Of a stretch of DNA of 64,000 nt, positions 33,931 through 43,004 are shown in pieces (the stretch's first letter is position 1; the number at the start of each line of letters is the position of its first letter). The stretch comes from Micrococcales bacterium (lineage in GTDB: Bacteria > Actinomycetota > Actinomycetes > Actinomycetales > Cellulomonadaceae): positions 123,519 to 187,518 of the forward strand of contig WQWY01000001.1 in assembly GCA_009785115.1 (NCBI GenBank), written 5' to 3'. The notes beneath the pieces are model-generated. The model was not told the origin of the DNA. It saw only the letters and a program-made list of their open reading frames with translations, and did not search any database. The position numbers were made by a program, and so were the translations under genes.

Positions 33931-36273
33931 CTAGTCCACCCCCTTGAGGGCCTCGACCACGTCGACCCGGGCGATGCGGCGGCCCAGCAGCAGGGTCGTC
34001 AGCGACGAGACCAGGATCGTCAGGGCTAGCGCGATCGCCACCGACTCCGTGGTGATGCGCACGGTGTAGCTGACGACGGTGGTGTTGAACTGGGCCACGT
34101 AGACGGACAGGAACCACAGCCCGCCGGGCACGCCCAGGGCCAGGCCGAGCAGGGTCACGCTGGCGTTGTCGACCGTGGACAGCTGGCGCAGCCTGCTGTT
34201 GGGAAGGCCGAGCACCTTGAGCGTGGCGTACTGACGTCGGCGCTCGTCGAAGGTCAGCGAGCCGAGCGAGTAGAGCACCACCACGGTCAGCACGACGGCG
34301 AAGACGCGCAGCACCATGAAGATGCCCCGCAGGGCGTCCATGAGGCTCAGGGCGTTGTCGCGCTGCGTGGCCCGGTCGACGACGAACGACACGTGCGGGC
34401 TGACGGCGAGCGCGGACAGGTCCGCGTCAGCACCGACCAGCGCGGCCGTCGGGACGAACGGCAGGCCCGCCGCGGTCCAGGTGTCCTGGTCGACGAACAG
34501 ACCCTGGGGTGCGGAACGGTCGCTGAGGCCGTCGACGCGGAACGGGACCTCTCCGAGACCTTGCGGCAGCACCAGCCCGACATACTGCGTCGGCCGCAGG
34601 TCGAGCCGGTCCGCGGCGGCCTGGGTGAGCCAGACACCGCGCGGGCCCAGCCGGCCGCCGTCGGTGCTGGTCAGCGGGAGACGGTCGCCGGGGCCGAGCA
34701 CGGTGACGGTCGTCCGGTTGCCGTCAGACGTGGGCACCGACAGCTGCATGAGCAGCTGGGGAGACGTGCCGAGCGGCAGGTGCTCGACGGCCTCGAGGGG
34801 GGTGCCGAGGCCGAGGTCGACGCGGGCGGCGTACGGGGCCTGCTCGGCGCTGTAGCTGGCGTCGGCCTCGCCCCGGATCGTGTCGGGCAGCCCGAACCCC
34901 GCGTACAGCAGCATCATCGACCCGACGACGCCGGCCACGCCCATGAAGATGCGCACCGGGTTGGCCAGGGCGTCGCGCACCGCCCACCGCGACGGGTACG
35001 ACAGCCTCCGCCACAGCCCGCCCGAGCCGCTCTTGGTCCCCCGGCTGGTCATCGGCACCCCGGGGCGGAGCAGCTCGGCCGGTTCGCCCTGGGTGCACGA
35101 GCGGGCGGCCAGCGCGGCGCCGCCCAGGCACGAGGCCAGCACCAGGAGCGCGACCAGCAGCGGGAACGGCGTGTAGGCGATCGACCACTCAGGCAGGTCG
35201 AACTGCGGCTCCTGGCTGCGCAGCACCGCCAACGACAGGGCAGGGGCGACCAGCAGCCCCGCGACCACCCCGACAGCCCCGGCGACCAGCCCGAAGGCCG
35301 AGAAGTGCCAGACGAGCTCTCGACGGCTGAACCCCAGCGCGCGCAGCGTGCCGATCTGCTTGGCCTGCGCGTCGACCAGCCGACGGATCGAGGTGTACAT
35401 CGCCAGCACGGCGACCAGCACGAACAGGCCGGAGAACAGCAGCGACAGGTTCCGGATCGTCGTCACCCGGTCGAACGCCGTCGCCACCGTCGGCTTGGTG
35501 GTCCGGTCGTCCAGCGCGACCAGCGCGGTGGCGACCTGGTCGCGGACCTGCCGCTCGACCTCGGGCACGTCCCCGTCGACGCGCAGCAGCGCGACCGTGG
35601 CGGGCAGCGGGTCGGGGCCGAACAGCTCGGCCACCACCGTGGGTGTGATGTACCCGTACCCGTAACGCTCCGGGTCGGGCATGGTCAGGTCCGGGGAGCG
35701 GACGTTGTAGACCCGGTCGGGAGACATCACCGTGCCGGACAACGCGTAGTCTCCCTGCCCGCCCGCGGTGGCGAGCCACACCTGGTCGTCGAGGGTGAGG
35801 CCGTGCACGTCGGCCAGCCGGTCGTCGAGCCATACGCCGGTGCCGAGGACGGTCAGCGGGTCACCGGACACGGAACGGGGCCGGGAGACCTGCCAGGACG
35901 GGTGGTCGACCACGGTCAGGTCGAGCCACACCTCGCGCTCCCCCACGACCAGCCGGGCGGGCACCTGGGTCCGTGGCTCGACCGCACGCACCCCGGGGAT
36001 CGCCGCGAGCCGGGCCACGTCGTCCGTGGTGAGGTCTGTCGCGGTGAGCCACATGTCAGCGAGCGCCGCGTCGGACGCGAAGCCGTCGAGGCTGGTGCGC
36101 AACCCGTTCCAGGCGCCCTCGAGGCCGGTGTAGGCAGCCACCGACATGCAGGCCATGGCGAAGACCGCGACGAACTGGGTCCACGACGCCCTCACGTCCC
36201 CCAGGACCATCCGCCGCTGGTAGCGCGGCCGGGACGAGGGCTGCCCCGACCCGGACGACCTCCTTCGGGCCAC
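33931..36273 (-). CDS. FtsX/MacB-type ABC exporter permease
   Basis: 780-residue inner-membrane protein. The first helix at about 35-52 (FVAVFAMACMSVAAYTGL) is followed by a large extracellular domain to about 255. An FtsX domain of three helices (about 270-400) includes the cytoplasmic loop IGTLRALGFSRRELVWHFS, and a second FtsX domain occupies the last 130 residues (QYATLKVLGLPNSRLRQLS). This is the architecture of lipoprotein or antibiotic-peptide exporters. With the ATPase upstream (2-nt gap) it probably exports the operon product. Confidence 0.85.
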   Translation of the reverse strand: MARRRSSGSGQPSSRPRYQRRMVLGDVRASWTQFVAVFAMACMSVAAYTGLEGAWNGLRTSLDGFASDAALADMWLTATDLTTDDVARLAAIPGVRAVEPRTQVPARLVVGEREVWLDLTVVDHPSWQVSRPRSVSGDPLTVLGTGVWLDDRLADVHGLTLDDQVWLATAGGQGDYALSGTVMSPDRVYNVRSPDLTMPDPERYGYGYITPTVVAELFGPDPLPATVALLRVDGDVPEVERQVRDQVATALVALDDRTTKPTVATAFDRVTTIRNLSLLFSGLFVLVAVLAMYTSIRRLVDAQAKQIGTLRALGFSRRELVWHFSAFGLVAGAVGVVAGLLVAPALSLAVLRSQEPQFDLPEWSIAYTPFPLLVALLVLASCLGGAALAARSCTQGEPAELLRPGVPMTSRGTKSGSGGLWRRLSYPSRWAVRDALANPVRIFMGVAGVVGSMMLLYAGFGLPDTIRGEADASYSAEQAPYAARVDLGLGTPLEAVEHLPLGTSPQLLMQLSVPTSDGNRTTVTVLGPGDRLPLTSTDGGRLGPRGVWLTQAAADRLDLRPTQYVGLVLPQGLGEVPFRVDGLSDRSAPQGLFVDQDTWTAAGLPFVPTAALVGADADLSALAVSPHVSFVVDRATQRDNALSLMDALRGIFMVLRVFAVVLTVVVLYSLGSLTFDERRRQYATLKVLGLPNSRLRQLSTVDNASVTLLGLALGVPGGLWFLSVYVAQFNTTVVSYTVRITTESVAIALALTILVSSLTTLLLGRRIARVDVVEALKGVD

Positions 36274-36275
36274 CC

Positions 36276-37169
36276 TCAGCCTCCGACGACTCGACCGTCG
36301 CGCAGGACGACGACCTGGTCAGCGATCTCCGCGAAGGCCTCGTTGTGGGTCACCACGACGACGGCGGCATCCCGGGCGGCGTCGACCAGCGCGTCCATGA
36401 CCTCCACGCCGGTCCGGGAGTCCAGCGCCCCGGTGGGCTCGTCGGCGAGGAGCAGGGCTGGCCGTTTCGCGAGCGCCCGGGCGATGGCCACGCGCTGCAT
36501 CTGGCCACCCGACAGCTCGTACGGGAAGGAGCCACCACGGTCACCCAGGCCGAGCTGGGCCAAGGAGGCCTGCGGGTCCATGGGTTCCTCGGACGTGCGC
36601 CCGGCACCGAAGCGGCGTGCACGACGGGGCCTGACCGAGCCGATGCCGACGTTCTCGGCGGCGGTCAACGTCGGGATGAGGTTGTAGTGCTGGAACACGA
36701 ACCCGACCTGGTCGCGCCGGTACCTGGTGAGCCCGGCGTCAGACAGGTCGTGCACCGTGCTCCCGGCGCAGACGATCGTGCCCGAGGTCGGGCGGTCCAT
36801 CCCGCCCAGGAGGTTGAGGATCGTCGACTTGCCCGACCCGGACGGCCCCAGGATCACGGTGACCTCGCCGTGGACGATGTCCAGGTCGACCCCGTCCAGC
36901 GCCACGACCCGCTGGTTTCCCGAGCGGTACACCTTCGTGAGACCGCGCGCCTCGATCACGGCGTCCCGCGAGGTCAGGGCGGCCACCACGGTGCGCGGCA
37001 CCGTCGCCCCGTCGATCTCCTCGTCCCAGTCGCGACGCACCATCACGACAGGGGACGAGCCCGGCCGCGGGCCGCGCGCCCCGACAGCGCCGCTCCCAGG
37101 CCGGTCGTCCTCGTTCACGCTGCCCGCCTCAGACAGGCCCTCGTCGTGGTGCCCATCGTCAGACGTCAC
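36276..37169 (-). CDS. MacB/LolD-type ABC exporter ATPase
   Basis: 297 residues with Walker [11 protein letters not shown]-loop [16 protein letters not shown], signature [17 protein letters not shown], Walker [13 protein letters not shown] and switch His (VVVTHN). The first 75 residues are an acidic, Gly-rich extension before the core ([14 protein letters not shown]). The start lies 11 nt inside the end of the PKS gene, so expression is coupled to it. Confidence 0.88.
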   Translation of the reverse strand: MTSDDGHHDEGLSEAGSVNEDDRPGSGAVGARGPRPGSSPVVMVRRDWDEEIDGATVPRTVVAALTSRDAVIEARGLTKVYRSGNQRVVALDGVDLDIVHGEVTVILGPSGSGKSTILNLLGGMDRPTSGTIVCAGSTVHDLSDAGLTRYRRDQVGFVFQHYNLIPTLTAAENVGIGSVRPRRARRFGAGRTSEEPMDPQASLAQLGLGDRGGSFPYELSGGQMQRVAIARALAKRPALLLADEPTGALDSRTGVEVMDALVDAARDAAVVVVTHNEAFAEIADQVVVLRDGRVVGG

Positions 37170-39681
37170 CGACCAGGCTGGTGACGGCCTGCGCGATGAC
37201 CAGCACCGCGTCCGGACGGCTGATGACGGAGTAGTGGTCGCCCGACGCCGTGAGGTACCGGGGCTCGACGCTCAGGTACCGCTCCCACTCGTGGACCGAG
37301 GTCTCGGTGATGCCGAGCCGGCGCAGCACCTCCGGGTCCTCCGGGTCGGTCGCCCCGACGATGACCGTCGGGCAACCGATCGGCTGGTCGGGCAGCCAGC
37401 CTTTCAGCACCCGGTGGTTGTCGATCCAGATCGCGTAGAACTCCTCCAGCTGATCCACGGTCGGCGCCGGGCCAGGTGGCATGACGGCGAGCTCGAGCAC
37501 CTCTCGGACGGTGCTCGCCACGTCTGGGGCGGATCGGAACGTGATGCCGGGGAACAGCTGGCGCAGCAGCACGGGGAAGCTGCGCAGGTAGTCCTCGGCG
37601 GTGCACCGGCCGGTGACGTACGCGTGAGGCGGGTGCGAGTCGACCATGAGCAGGCCCACGTCGTCCACCCCCTCGTCGGCCAGCTGGAGCGCCATCTCCG
37701 CGGCGAGGTTCCCACCGAGCGACCAGCCGCCCAACCAGTACGGGCCCGACGGCTGCTCGGCTCTGACCGTGCGCAGGTAGGCCCTGGCCAGGTCGCGCAG
37801 ACTCAGGTTCTGGCCGAGGGCCGACGTCGGGAAGTTCAGCCCGCGCACCCCGTACGGCAGCTGCCGGGCCAGGTCGAGGTAGCACACCGTCGTCCCGCCC
37901 GCCGGGTGCATGAGGAACACCTTCGGTACCCCTTCGGACAACGACACCGCCGTGGCGACCGGGGTGCGCCGCGCCGCTGCTGCTGGCGGCTGCGCCGCGC
38001 CTGGTGCCTCCCGGACCTGCGGCTCGGCGGTGCGCTGCGAGGCCGAGCGCTGCTCGGTCAGGTGCTGGGCGAGCAGACGGGGCGTCGGTGCCTGCTGGAC
38101 CTCGGTGAACTCCAGCCGGACCCCGGCCGTCTCCAGGTCCGACAGCAGGCCCAGCACCGCGAACGAGTCACCGACCTCGAAGAGGCTGTCGTCGGCGTCG
38201 ATGGTCGGGTCCAGGAACGCCTCACGGGTCATCTCCAGCACCCGGTCCACGGTGAACACGCCCAGCCCGGCGCCTTCGCTGCCGGTCGTGGCGTCGGTCG
38301 CGTCGTCGGACGGCGCTGCCTGCTCGACCGCGGCGGCGCTGCTGGTCGGCCAGTACCTGGTCTGGGTGAACGAACGCACCGGCGGGCGCGGCCGAGGCTC
38401 GGCCGACGTGCCGCCGGTGAGGACGACATGGGCGTTGGCCCCGCCCATCCCGAACGACGACACCCCGACGCTCATCGGTCCGATGACCGGCTCGGGGCTC
38501 GTCGGGACCGTCAGCCGACCGAGGTCGAGCAGCGGGTTGGGCTCGGTGAACCCGGCCAGCGGCGGGATCGTCCGGTGCCGCAGCACGAGACAGGCCTTGA
38601 GGAGACCACCGACCCCGGCGGCCGCGTCCAGGTGACCCATCGTGGCTTTGAGCGACCCGATCGCCACCGGGTGGTCCGGCTCGAGCACCTGCGCGAGCCC
38701 TTGGTTCAGACCGATCGCCTCGATCGGGTCACCGAGCCTGGTGCCCGTGCCGTGCGCCTCGACGTACCTCAGCGGGCCGCCCTGCCCCTCGGCCTCGGCG
38801 TGCGCCCGGGAGATCACGTCGGTCTGCCCGGCCACGCCCGGGGCCGAGTAGCCCGCCCGGTCTGCTCCGTCGTTGTTGACCGCCGAACCGGTGATGACCG
38901 CGTACACCCGCTCCGGGTCGGTCTGGTCGACAGGTGCCAGCACCATCGCCGCTACCCCGTTGGCCTTGAGCGTGCCCGCGGCGGACGCGTCGAACGGCCG
39001 ACAGTCGCCCACGGGGCTGAAGATCGACTCCGCGGGGGCCAGGTATCCGCCCAGGGAGGGCAGGCTGATCGACGCACCGCCGACGACGGCGACGTCGCAC
39101 TCCCCCTGCCGCAGCGACACCCGGGCCATGTGGACCGCCGTCAGCGAGCTCGAGCACGCGGTCTGGACCACGACAGACGGGCCGGTCAGGCCCAGCAGAT
39201 AGCTCGCCCGCGAGCTCAGGAAGTCCTTGTCGCAGCCCAGCAGCGCGCTGTAGCTCAGGTCGTGGCTGTGCCACAGACCGGCATCGGTCAGCGGCCCGGC
39301 GATGTAGCTGCTCGCCGTGCACGAGCTGAAGACCCCGACCCGCAGCGTGGTCGGGAGCTCGACGCCGGCGTCGTCCAGCGCGGCGCGTACCGTCTCGACG
39401 AAGATCCTCTGCTGGGGGTCCATGAGGATCGCCTCGCGCGGAGACACCCCGAAGGCCTCGGCGTCGAACATGTCGAGGTCCGTGAGCGTCGAGCGCACCG
39501 GGACGAAGTCTGTCCGGTCCAGCAGCCGAGGGTCCCAGCCCCAAGACTCAGACTCGGCGGCGTCGACCTGCTCGAACGTGGTCGCACCGCTGCGGATCGT
39601 CTCCCACAGCTCTGCGGGGGTGTTCCCCCCGGGCAGCCGGCACGCCATGCCGACGACGGCGATCTGCTGGTCGGCCGTCAC
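37159..39681 (-). CDS. AT-less polyketide synthase: KS-ACP-thioesterase
   Basis: 840 residues. The ketosynthase (about 5-425) has all three catalytic residues: C176 in QTACSSSL, H310 in VEAHGTGT and H350 in KATMGHLDAAAG. It is followed by a short post-KS linker (RSFTQTRYW), an ACP (about 475-545, Ser506 in EVGDSFAVL) and a type I thioesterase (about 585-840, Ser654 in GGWSLGG, probable His in GDHYSV). No acyltransferase, ketoreductase or dehydratase is present. It would accept the aminoacyl chain from the NRPS, add a two-carbon unit loaded in trans, and release it. GAGGAGG precedes the GTG, which overlaps the NRPS stop (GTGA). Confidence 0.9.
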   Translation of the reverse strand: MTADQQIAVVGMACRLPGGNTPAELWETIRSGATTFEQVDAAESESWGWDPRLLDRTDFVPVRSTLTDLDMFDAEAFGVSPREAILMDPQQRIFVETVRAALDDAGVELPTTLRVGVFSSCTASSYIAGPLTDAGLWHSHDLSYSALLGCDKDFLSSRASYLLGLTGPSVVVQTACSSSLTAVHMARVSLRQGECDVAVVGGASISLPSLGGYLAPAESIFSPVGDCRPFDASAAGTLKANGVAAMVLAPVDQTDPERVYAVITGSAVNNDGADRAGYSAPGVAGQTDVISRAHAEAEGQGGPLRYVEAHGTGTRLGDPIEAIGLNQGLAQVLEPDHPVAIGSLKATMGHLDAAAGVGGLLKACLVLRHRTIPPLAGFTEPNPLLDLGRLTVPTSPEPVIGPMSVGVSSFGMGGANAHVVLTGGTSAEPRPRPPVRSFTQTRYWPTSSAAAVEQAAPSDDATDATTGSEGAGLGVFTVDRVLEMTREAFLDPTIDADDSLFEVGDSFAVLGLLSDLETAGVRLEFTEVQQAPTPRLLAQHLTEQRSASQRTAEPQVREAPGAAQPPAAAARRTPVATAVSLSEGVPKVFLMHPAGGTTVCYLDLARQLPYGVRGLNFPTSALGQNLSLRDLARAYLRTVRAEQPSGPYWLGGWSLGGNLAAEMALQLADEGVDDVGLLMVDSHPPHAYVTGRCTAEDYLRSFPVLLRQLFPGITFRSAPDVASTVREVLELAVMPPGPAPTVDQLEEFYAIWIDNHRVLKGWLPDQPIGCPTVIVGATDPEDPEVLRRLGITETSVHEWERYLSVEPRYLTASGDHYSVISRPDAVLVIAQAVTSLVGDV

Positions 39682-42600
39682 AGTGCAGCCTCCTCTCTGG
39701 CGAGCGCCGTGGTGGGGATGGCCGGCTGACCCTGCTCGATGCGGGCGGCCAGCTGTTGGGGGGTGGGGTGGGTGAACAGGTCCACCAGGGTCAGCCACTC
39801 GACCTCGAACCGGTCGCTGAGCAGGTCGTGGATCTCCATGACGTGCATCGACGTGCCGCCGACGTCCATGAACCGGTCGTCCACCCCGACCGGACCGGCC
39901 CCGATGACCTGCTCCCAGATCGCGGCGATCTGGACGGCCGTGGAGCTCGACGGGGCGGTGACGTCCGCGAGCGGGGGCAGGGTGAGCGCATCCATGTCTG
40001 GTTTCCCGTTCTGGGTCGTCGGGATGTGGTCGACGAAGACGATCCGCGACGGCAGCATGTAGTCGGGCAGCACCTGGGCCGCCGCCGTGCGGATCTCCTC
40101 GACGGTGGTCTCGGCCGTGGTGGGCACCACCCAGGCCGCGAGGAACGGCTCTCGCCCGTCGGTCCGCACCGGACGGACCACCGCGGCATGGACCCCGCTG
40201 GTCGACTCCAGCCCCGCGGCGACGTCACCCATCTCGATGCGAAAACCTCGCAGCTGGACCTGGTTGTCGATCCGACCGTGGTACACGAGCTCGTCACCGA
40301 CCTGGCAGACCCGGTCACCAGAGCGATACGCCCGGACCGGGCCGGTGCCACCACCGAGCCGGTCGCCGTCGAACCCGTCACCAGCGAGCCAGCGGAACCG
40401 GTCGCCGGTCAGGTCGGGCCGCCCGAGGTAGCCGCGCGCCAGCCCGTTCCCGGTGACCAGCAGCTCGCCGGGGATCCCTGGCGGGCACCGGCGCCCCGTC
40501 TCGTCCACCACGACCGTCCCCCAGCCGGGCAGCGCCCGCCCGATGACGGAGGTCTGCGGACGTTCGAGGTCGGCCGGTGTCACCCGGTGCACCGTGGTGT
40601 GGACCGTGGTCTCGGTGATGCCGTACATGTTGACGAAGGCCGGCTCGCCCAGGCCCGCGTCGAGCCACGCCGCGACGTCCGCCGGGTACAGGGCCTCCCC
40701 GCCGAAGATCGCCCAGCGCACCTGTGGGAGCGAGCCGCCGGTGCGCACCAGGGCGGTCCGCAGGCGCCGGAACGCCGACGGGGTCTGGTTGAGCACGGTC
40801 ACCTGCTGCTCGGTCAGCAGCGCGACGAAAGCCTCGGGGTTGGCGATGTCGTCAGGTGAGGGCACCACCAGGGTGTGTCCGTGGGCGAGCGCGCCGAACA
40901 TCTCCCACACGCTGAAGTCGAAGGCCAGCGAGTGGAAGAGGCACCAGACCTCGGCCGGCCCACGATCCAGCTGGAGATGAACGTCCGCGCCGTCGAGGAG
41001 GTCGACGATGTTGTGCCGTTCGATCATCACGCCCTTGGGCGCCCCGGTCGAGCCCGAGGTGAAGATGATGTACGCCAGGTCGTGCGGGTCGTAGGGCCGG
41101 GGCTGGGCAACAGCGTCCGCCGGGGCCTGCTCGGCCAGCTCGGTCACGCTCCGGCTCACCGACCCTGCCAGCGGCGCCCCGTCCGCGGTGACGATCGTCG
41201 GCGGCCCTCCGAAGGCCTCGGCCACCTGGGTCAGCACCGACCGGAGCCGTTCGGGCGGGCCTGCCGGGTCCACCGGGACGTACGCCCGGCCGGAGGCCAG
41301 CACCCCCAGCACGGTGACCACGGCGTCGATGCTCTTGGGCACCGCCATGACCACCGCCCTCGTGGCCTCGGCGGCGTCCAGCCCCCTGGCCACGGCCTCA
41401 GCCTGCCGAACCATCTCGCCGTAGGTCAGCTCTGACGGCGCGGTCGCGGGCCCTGGGGCGACCGCAGGCACCGGGCCGGCCGAAGAGTCAGTGTCGACGT
41501 CGACAGAAGGCTCAGAGCCGACCGGCGAGGTGCTGACGAGCGCCTGGGTGTCGGGCTGTCGCGCCGCCACCGACCAGATGCGCTCGATCACGTCGCGGTA
41601 CGTCGGCCCAGAGGCAGGGGGGCTCACGGAGGCGTCCACGACGGCAGCGGACAGGACAGCCGTGGCATCCGGGGCAGACCCAGCCCGACCCTCGGGCCGC
41701 TCCCACGCGGAGACGAAGACCGACGGGCCGACGACGCCTCCGGACGGCTGGGCGACCAGCGACTCCAACGCCTCGTCGAAGATCGCCGCGGGATCGGCAG
41801 CGGCCAGGTACGACGCGGCTGCGGTGCCGACCCGGAACCCTGCCGGGCCACGGTCTTCGACGGTGACCACCAGCGGGTACTGCACGCAGGTGCGTGGCAC
41901 GGGGACCGCCTCGACGGTGAGCCCGGCGAGCGACAGGCCTAGGCCCTGGTCGTAGAACGTGACGGCGTTGTCGATCCGCTCGACCCGGCGGCCGACGATG
42001 TCGGCGTCGTCGCCGAGCAGGTCGAGCCCCTGGTTCGCCATGAGCAGCCGTGTCCCGGCCTGCACCCGTCCGGCCACGGTCAGCCAGGTGTCCGACCGGT
42101 CGAGGGTCAGCGGCAGCAGCAGCGTGTTGACGTAGCAACCGACCGCACGGACCGCCGGCCGGCTCCGGTTGGCCACCGGCACACCGAGCGTGACCTCCCT
42201 GGTGCCGGCGAGCCGCTGGAGGGTCGCCGCGTAGGCGGTGAAGAACGCGGTCGGGGCGCCGAAGGTCTGCGCGACCTCCGAGCCCCGCAGACGCTGCGCG
42301 CGCGGCCCCTCGACGAGCAGCTCGTGGTGCGCGCCGTCGATCCGGTGGCTGCCCGGCCGGGACAGCGCGGGGTGGCTGAGGCTGTCCGGCGCTCCCAGCA
42401 TCGTCTGGTAGGCGTCTCGCCCACGACGCAGCACGGGCACCGCCGGGGTCGACCCGGGGTGCTCCGCGAGCGGTGCGACGATGCTCGGCCAGTCCGCCTC
42501 CGGCGCCGCGTACAGGTCGCTGACGCAGCCGAGCACCGAGGCGAAGGAGATCGCGTCACCGACCAGGTGCGCCGCACGCAGGGTCAGGCAAGCGGTAGGG

Positions 42601-43004
42601 ACCCTCTGCGACGTCCCCACGACCTGCGACGTCCCCACGAACAGGGAGACCTCGAACAGGCTCGGTCCGTCCGGGTCGACCGGCCCGGCGTCCAGCGCCC
42701 GGGACAACGCGCCCACCGCGACCCGCACCGGGTCGTCGTCGGTCACCTCGACGGTCGCCGACGACGGCACCTCGTCGGCGACCACCGCGACCAGGCGCCC
42801 GCCCCGGACCTCGAAGCGTGTGCGCAGCCCAGGGCTGGCCGCCACCGCTGTGCGGGCACACAGCAGGAGACGCTCCCAGTCCGCGTCACCGGTGATGCGG
42901 AACGCGAAGGCCAGGTCGGCGGAAGGATCGTCCGGGAACGCCTGAGAGCGAAGATAGAGATTGCGCTGGAAAAAACGTGCTGGATATGTCGAGACGACAC
43001 TCAT
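39678..43004 (-). CDS. NRPS module C-A-PCP, predicted to activate threonine
   Basis: 1108 residues. The condensation domain (about 1-440) has the core motif RAAHLVGDA, keeping the catalytic second His (H146) and D150 but with Ala in place of the first His. The adenylation domain (about 520-1005) has FTSGSTGAPKG, NMYGITETT, YRSGDR and K1001. Its pocket residues, read by alignment to GrsA, are D696 F697 W700 N739 I766 G768 M793 V801 H802 plus K1001, the published threonine code. The PCP (about 1010-1090) has Ser1052 in DVGGTSMHV. No epimerase or thioesterase. As first and only NRPS module downstream of an ACP/acyl ligase, the C domain probably N-acylates threonine. Confidence 0.92.
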   Translation of the reverse strand: MSVVSTYPARFFQRNLYLRSQAFPDDPSADLAFAFRITGDADWERLLLCARTAVAASPGLRTRFEVRGGRLVAVVADEVPSSATVEVTDDDPVRVAVGALSRALDAGPVDPDGPSLFEVSLFVGTSQVVGTSQRVPTACLTLRAAHLVGDAISFASVLGCVSDLYAAPEADWPSIVAPLAEHPGSTPAVPVLRRGRDAYQTMLGAPDSLSHPALSRPGSHRIDGAHHELLVEGPRAQRLRGSEVAQTFGAPTAFFTAYAATLQRLAGTREVTLGVPVANRSRPAVRAVGCYVNTLLLPLTLDRSDTWLTVAGRVQAGTRLLMANQGLDLLGDDADIVGRRVERIDNAVTFYDQGLGLSLAGLTVEAVPVPRTCVQYPLVVTVEDRGPAGFRVGTAAASYLAAADPAAIFDEALESLVAQPSGGVVGPSVFVSAWERPEGRAGSAPDATAVLSAAVVDASVSPPASGPTYRDVIERIWSVAARQPDTQALVSTSPVGSEPSVDVDTDSSAGPVPAVAPGPATAPSELTYGEMVRQAEAVARGLDAAEATRAVVMAVPKSIDAVVTVLGVLASGRAYVPVDPAGPPERLRSVLTQVAEAFGGPPTIVTADGAPLAGSVSRSVTELAEQAPADAVAQPRPYDPHDLAYIIFTSGSTGAPKGVMIERHNIVDLLDGADVHLQLDRGPAEVWCLFHSLAFDFSVWEMFGALAHGHTLVVPSPDDIANPEAFVALLTEQQVTVLNQTPSAFRRLRTALVRTGGSLPQVRWAIFGGEALYPADVAAWLDAGLGEPAFVNMYGITETTVHTTVHRVTPADLERPQTSVIGRALPGWGTVVVDETGRRCPPGIPGELLVTGNGLARGYLGRPDLTGDRFRWLAGDGFDGDRLGGGTGPVRAYRSGDRVCQVGDELVYHGRIDNQVQLRGFRIEMGDVAAGLESTSGVHAAVVRPVRTDGREPFLAAWVVPTTAETTVEEIRTAAAQVLPDYMLPSRIVFVDHIPTTQNGKPDMDALTLPPLADVTAPSSSTAVQIAAIWEQVIGAGPVGVDDRFMDVGGTSMHVMEIHDLLSDRFEVEWLTLVDLFTHPTPQQLAARIEQGQPAIPTTALAREEAAL

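Noticed and set aside
36727..39729. 1000-codon open frame antisense to the PKS and exporter ATPase genes
   Set aside because: It is composed of Arg/Gly/Pro/Val-rich sequence without domains and mirrors well-supported genes; an artefact of high GC.
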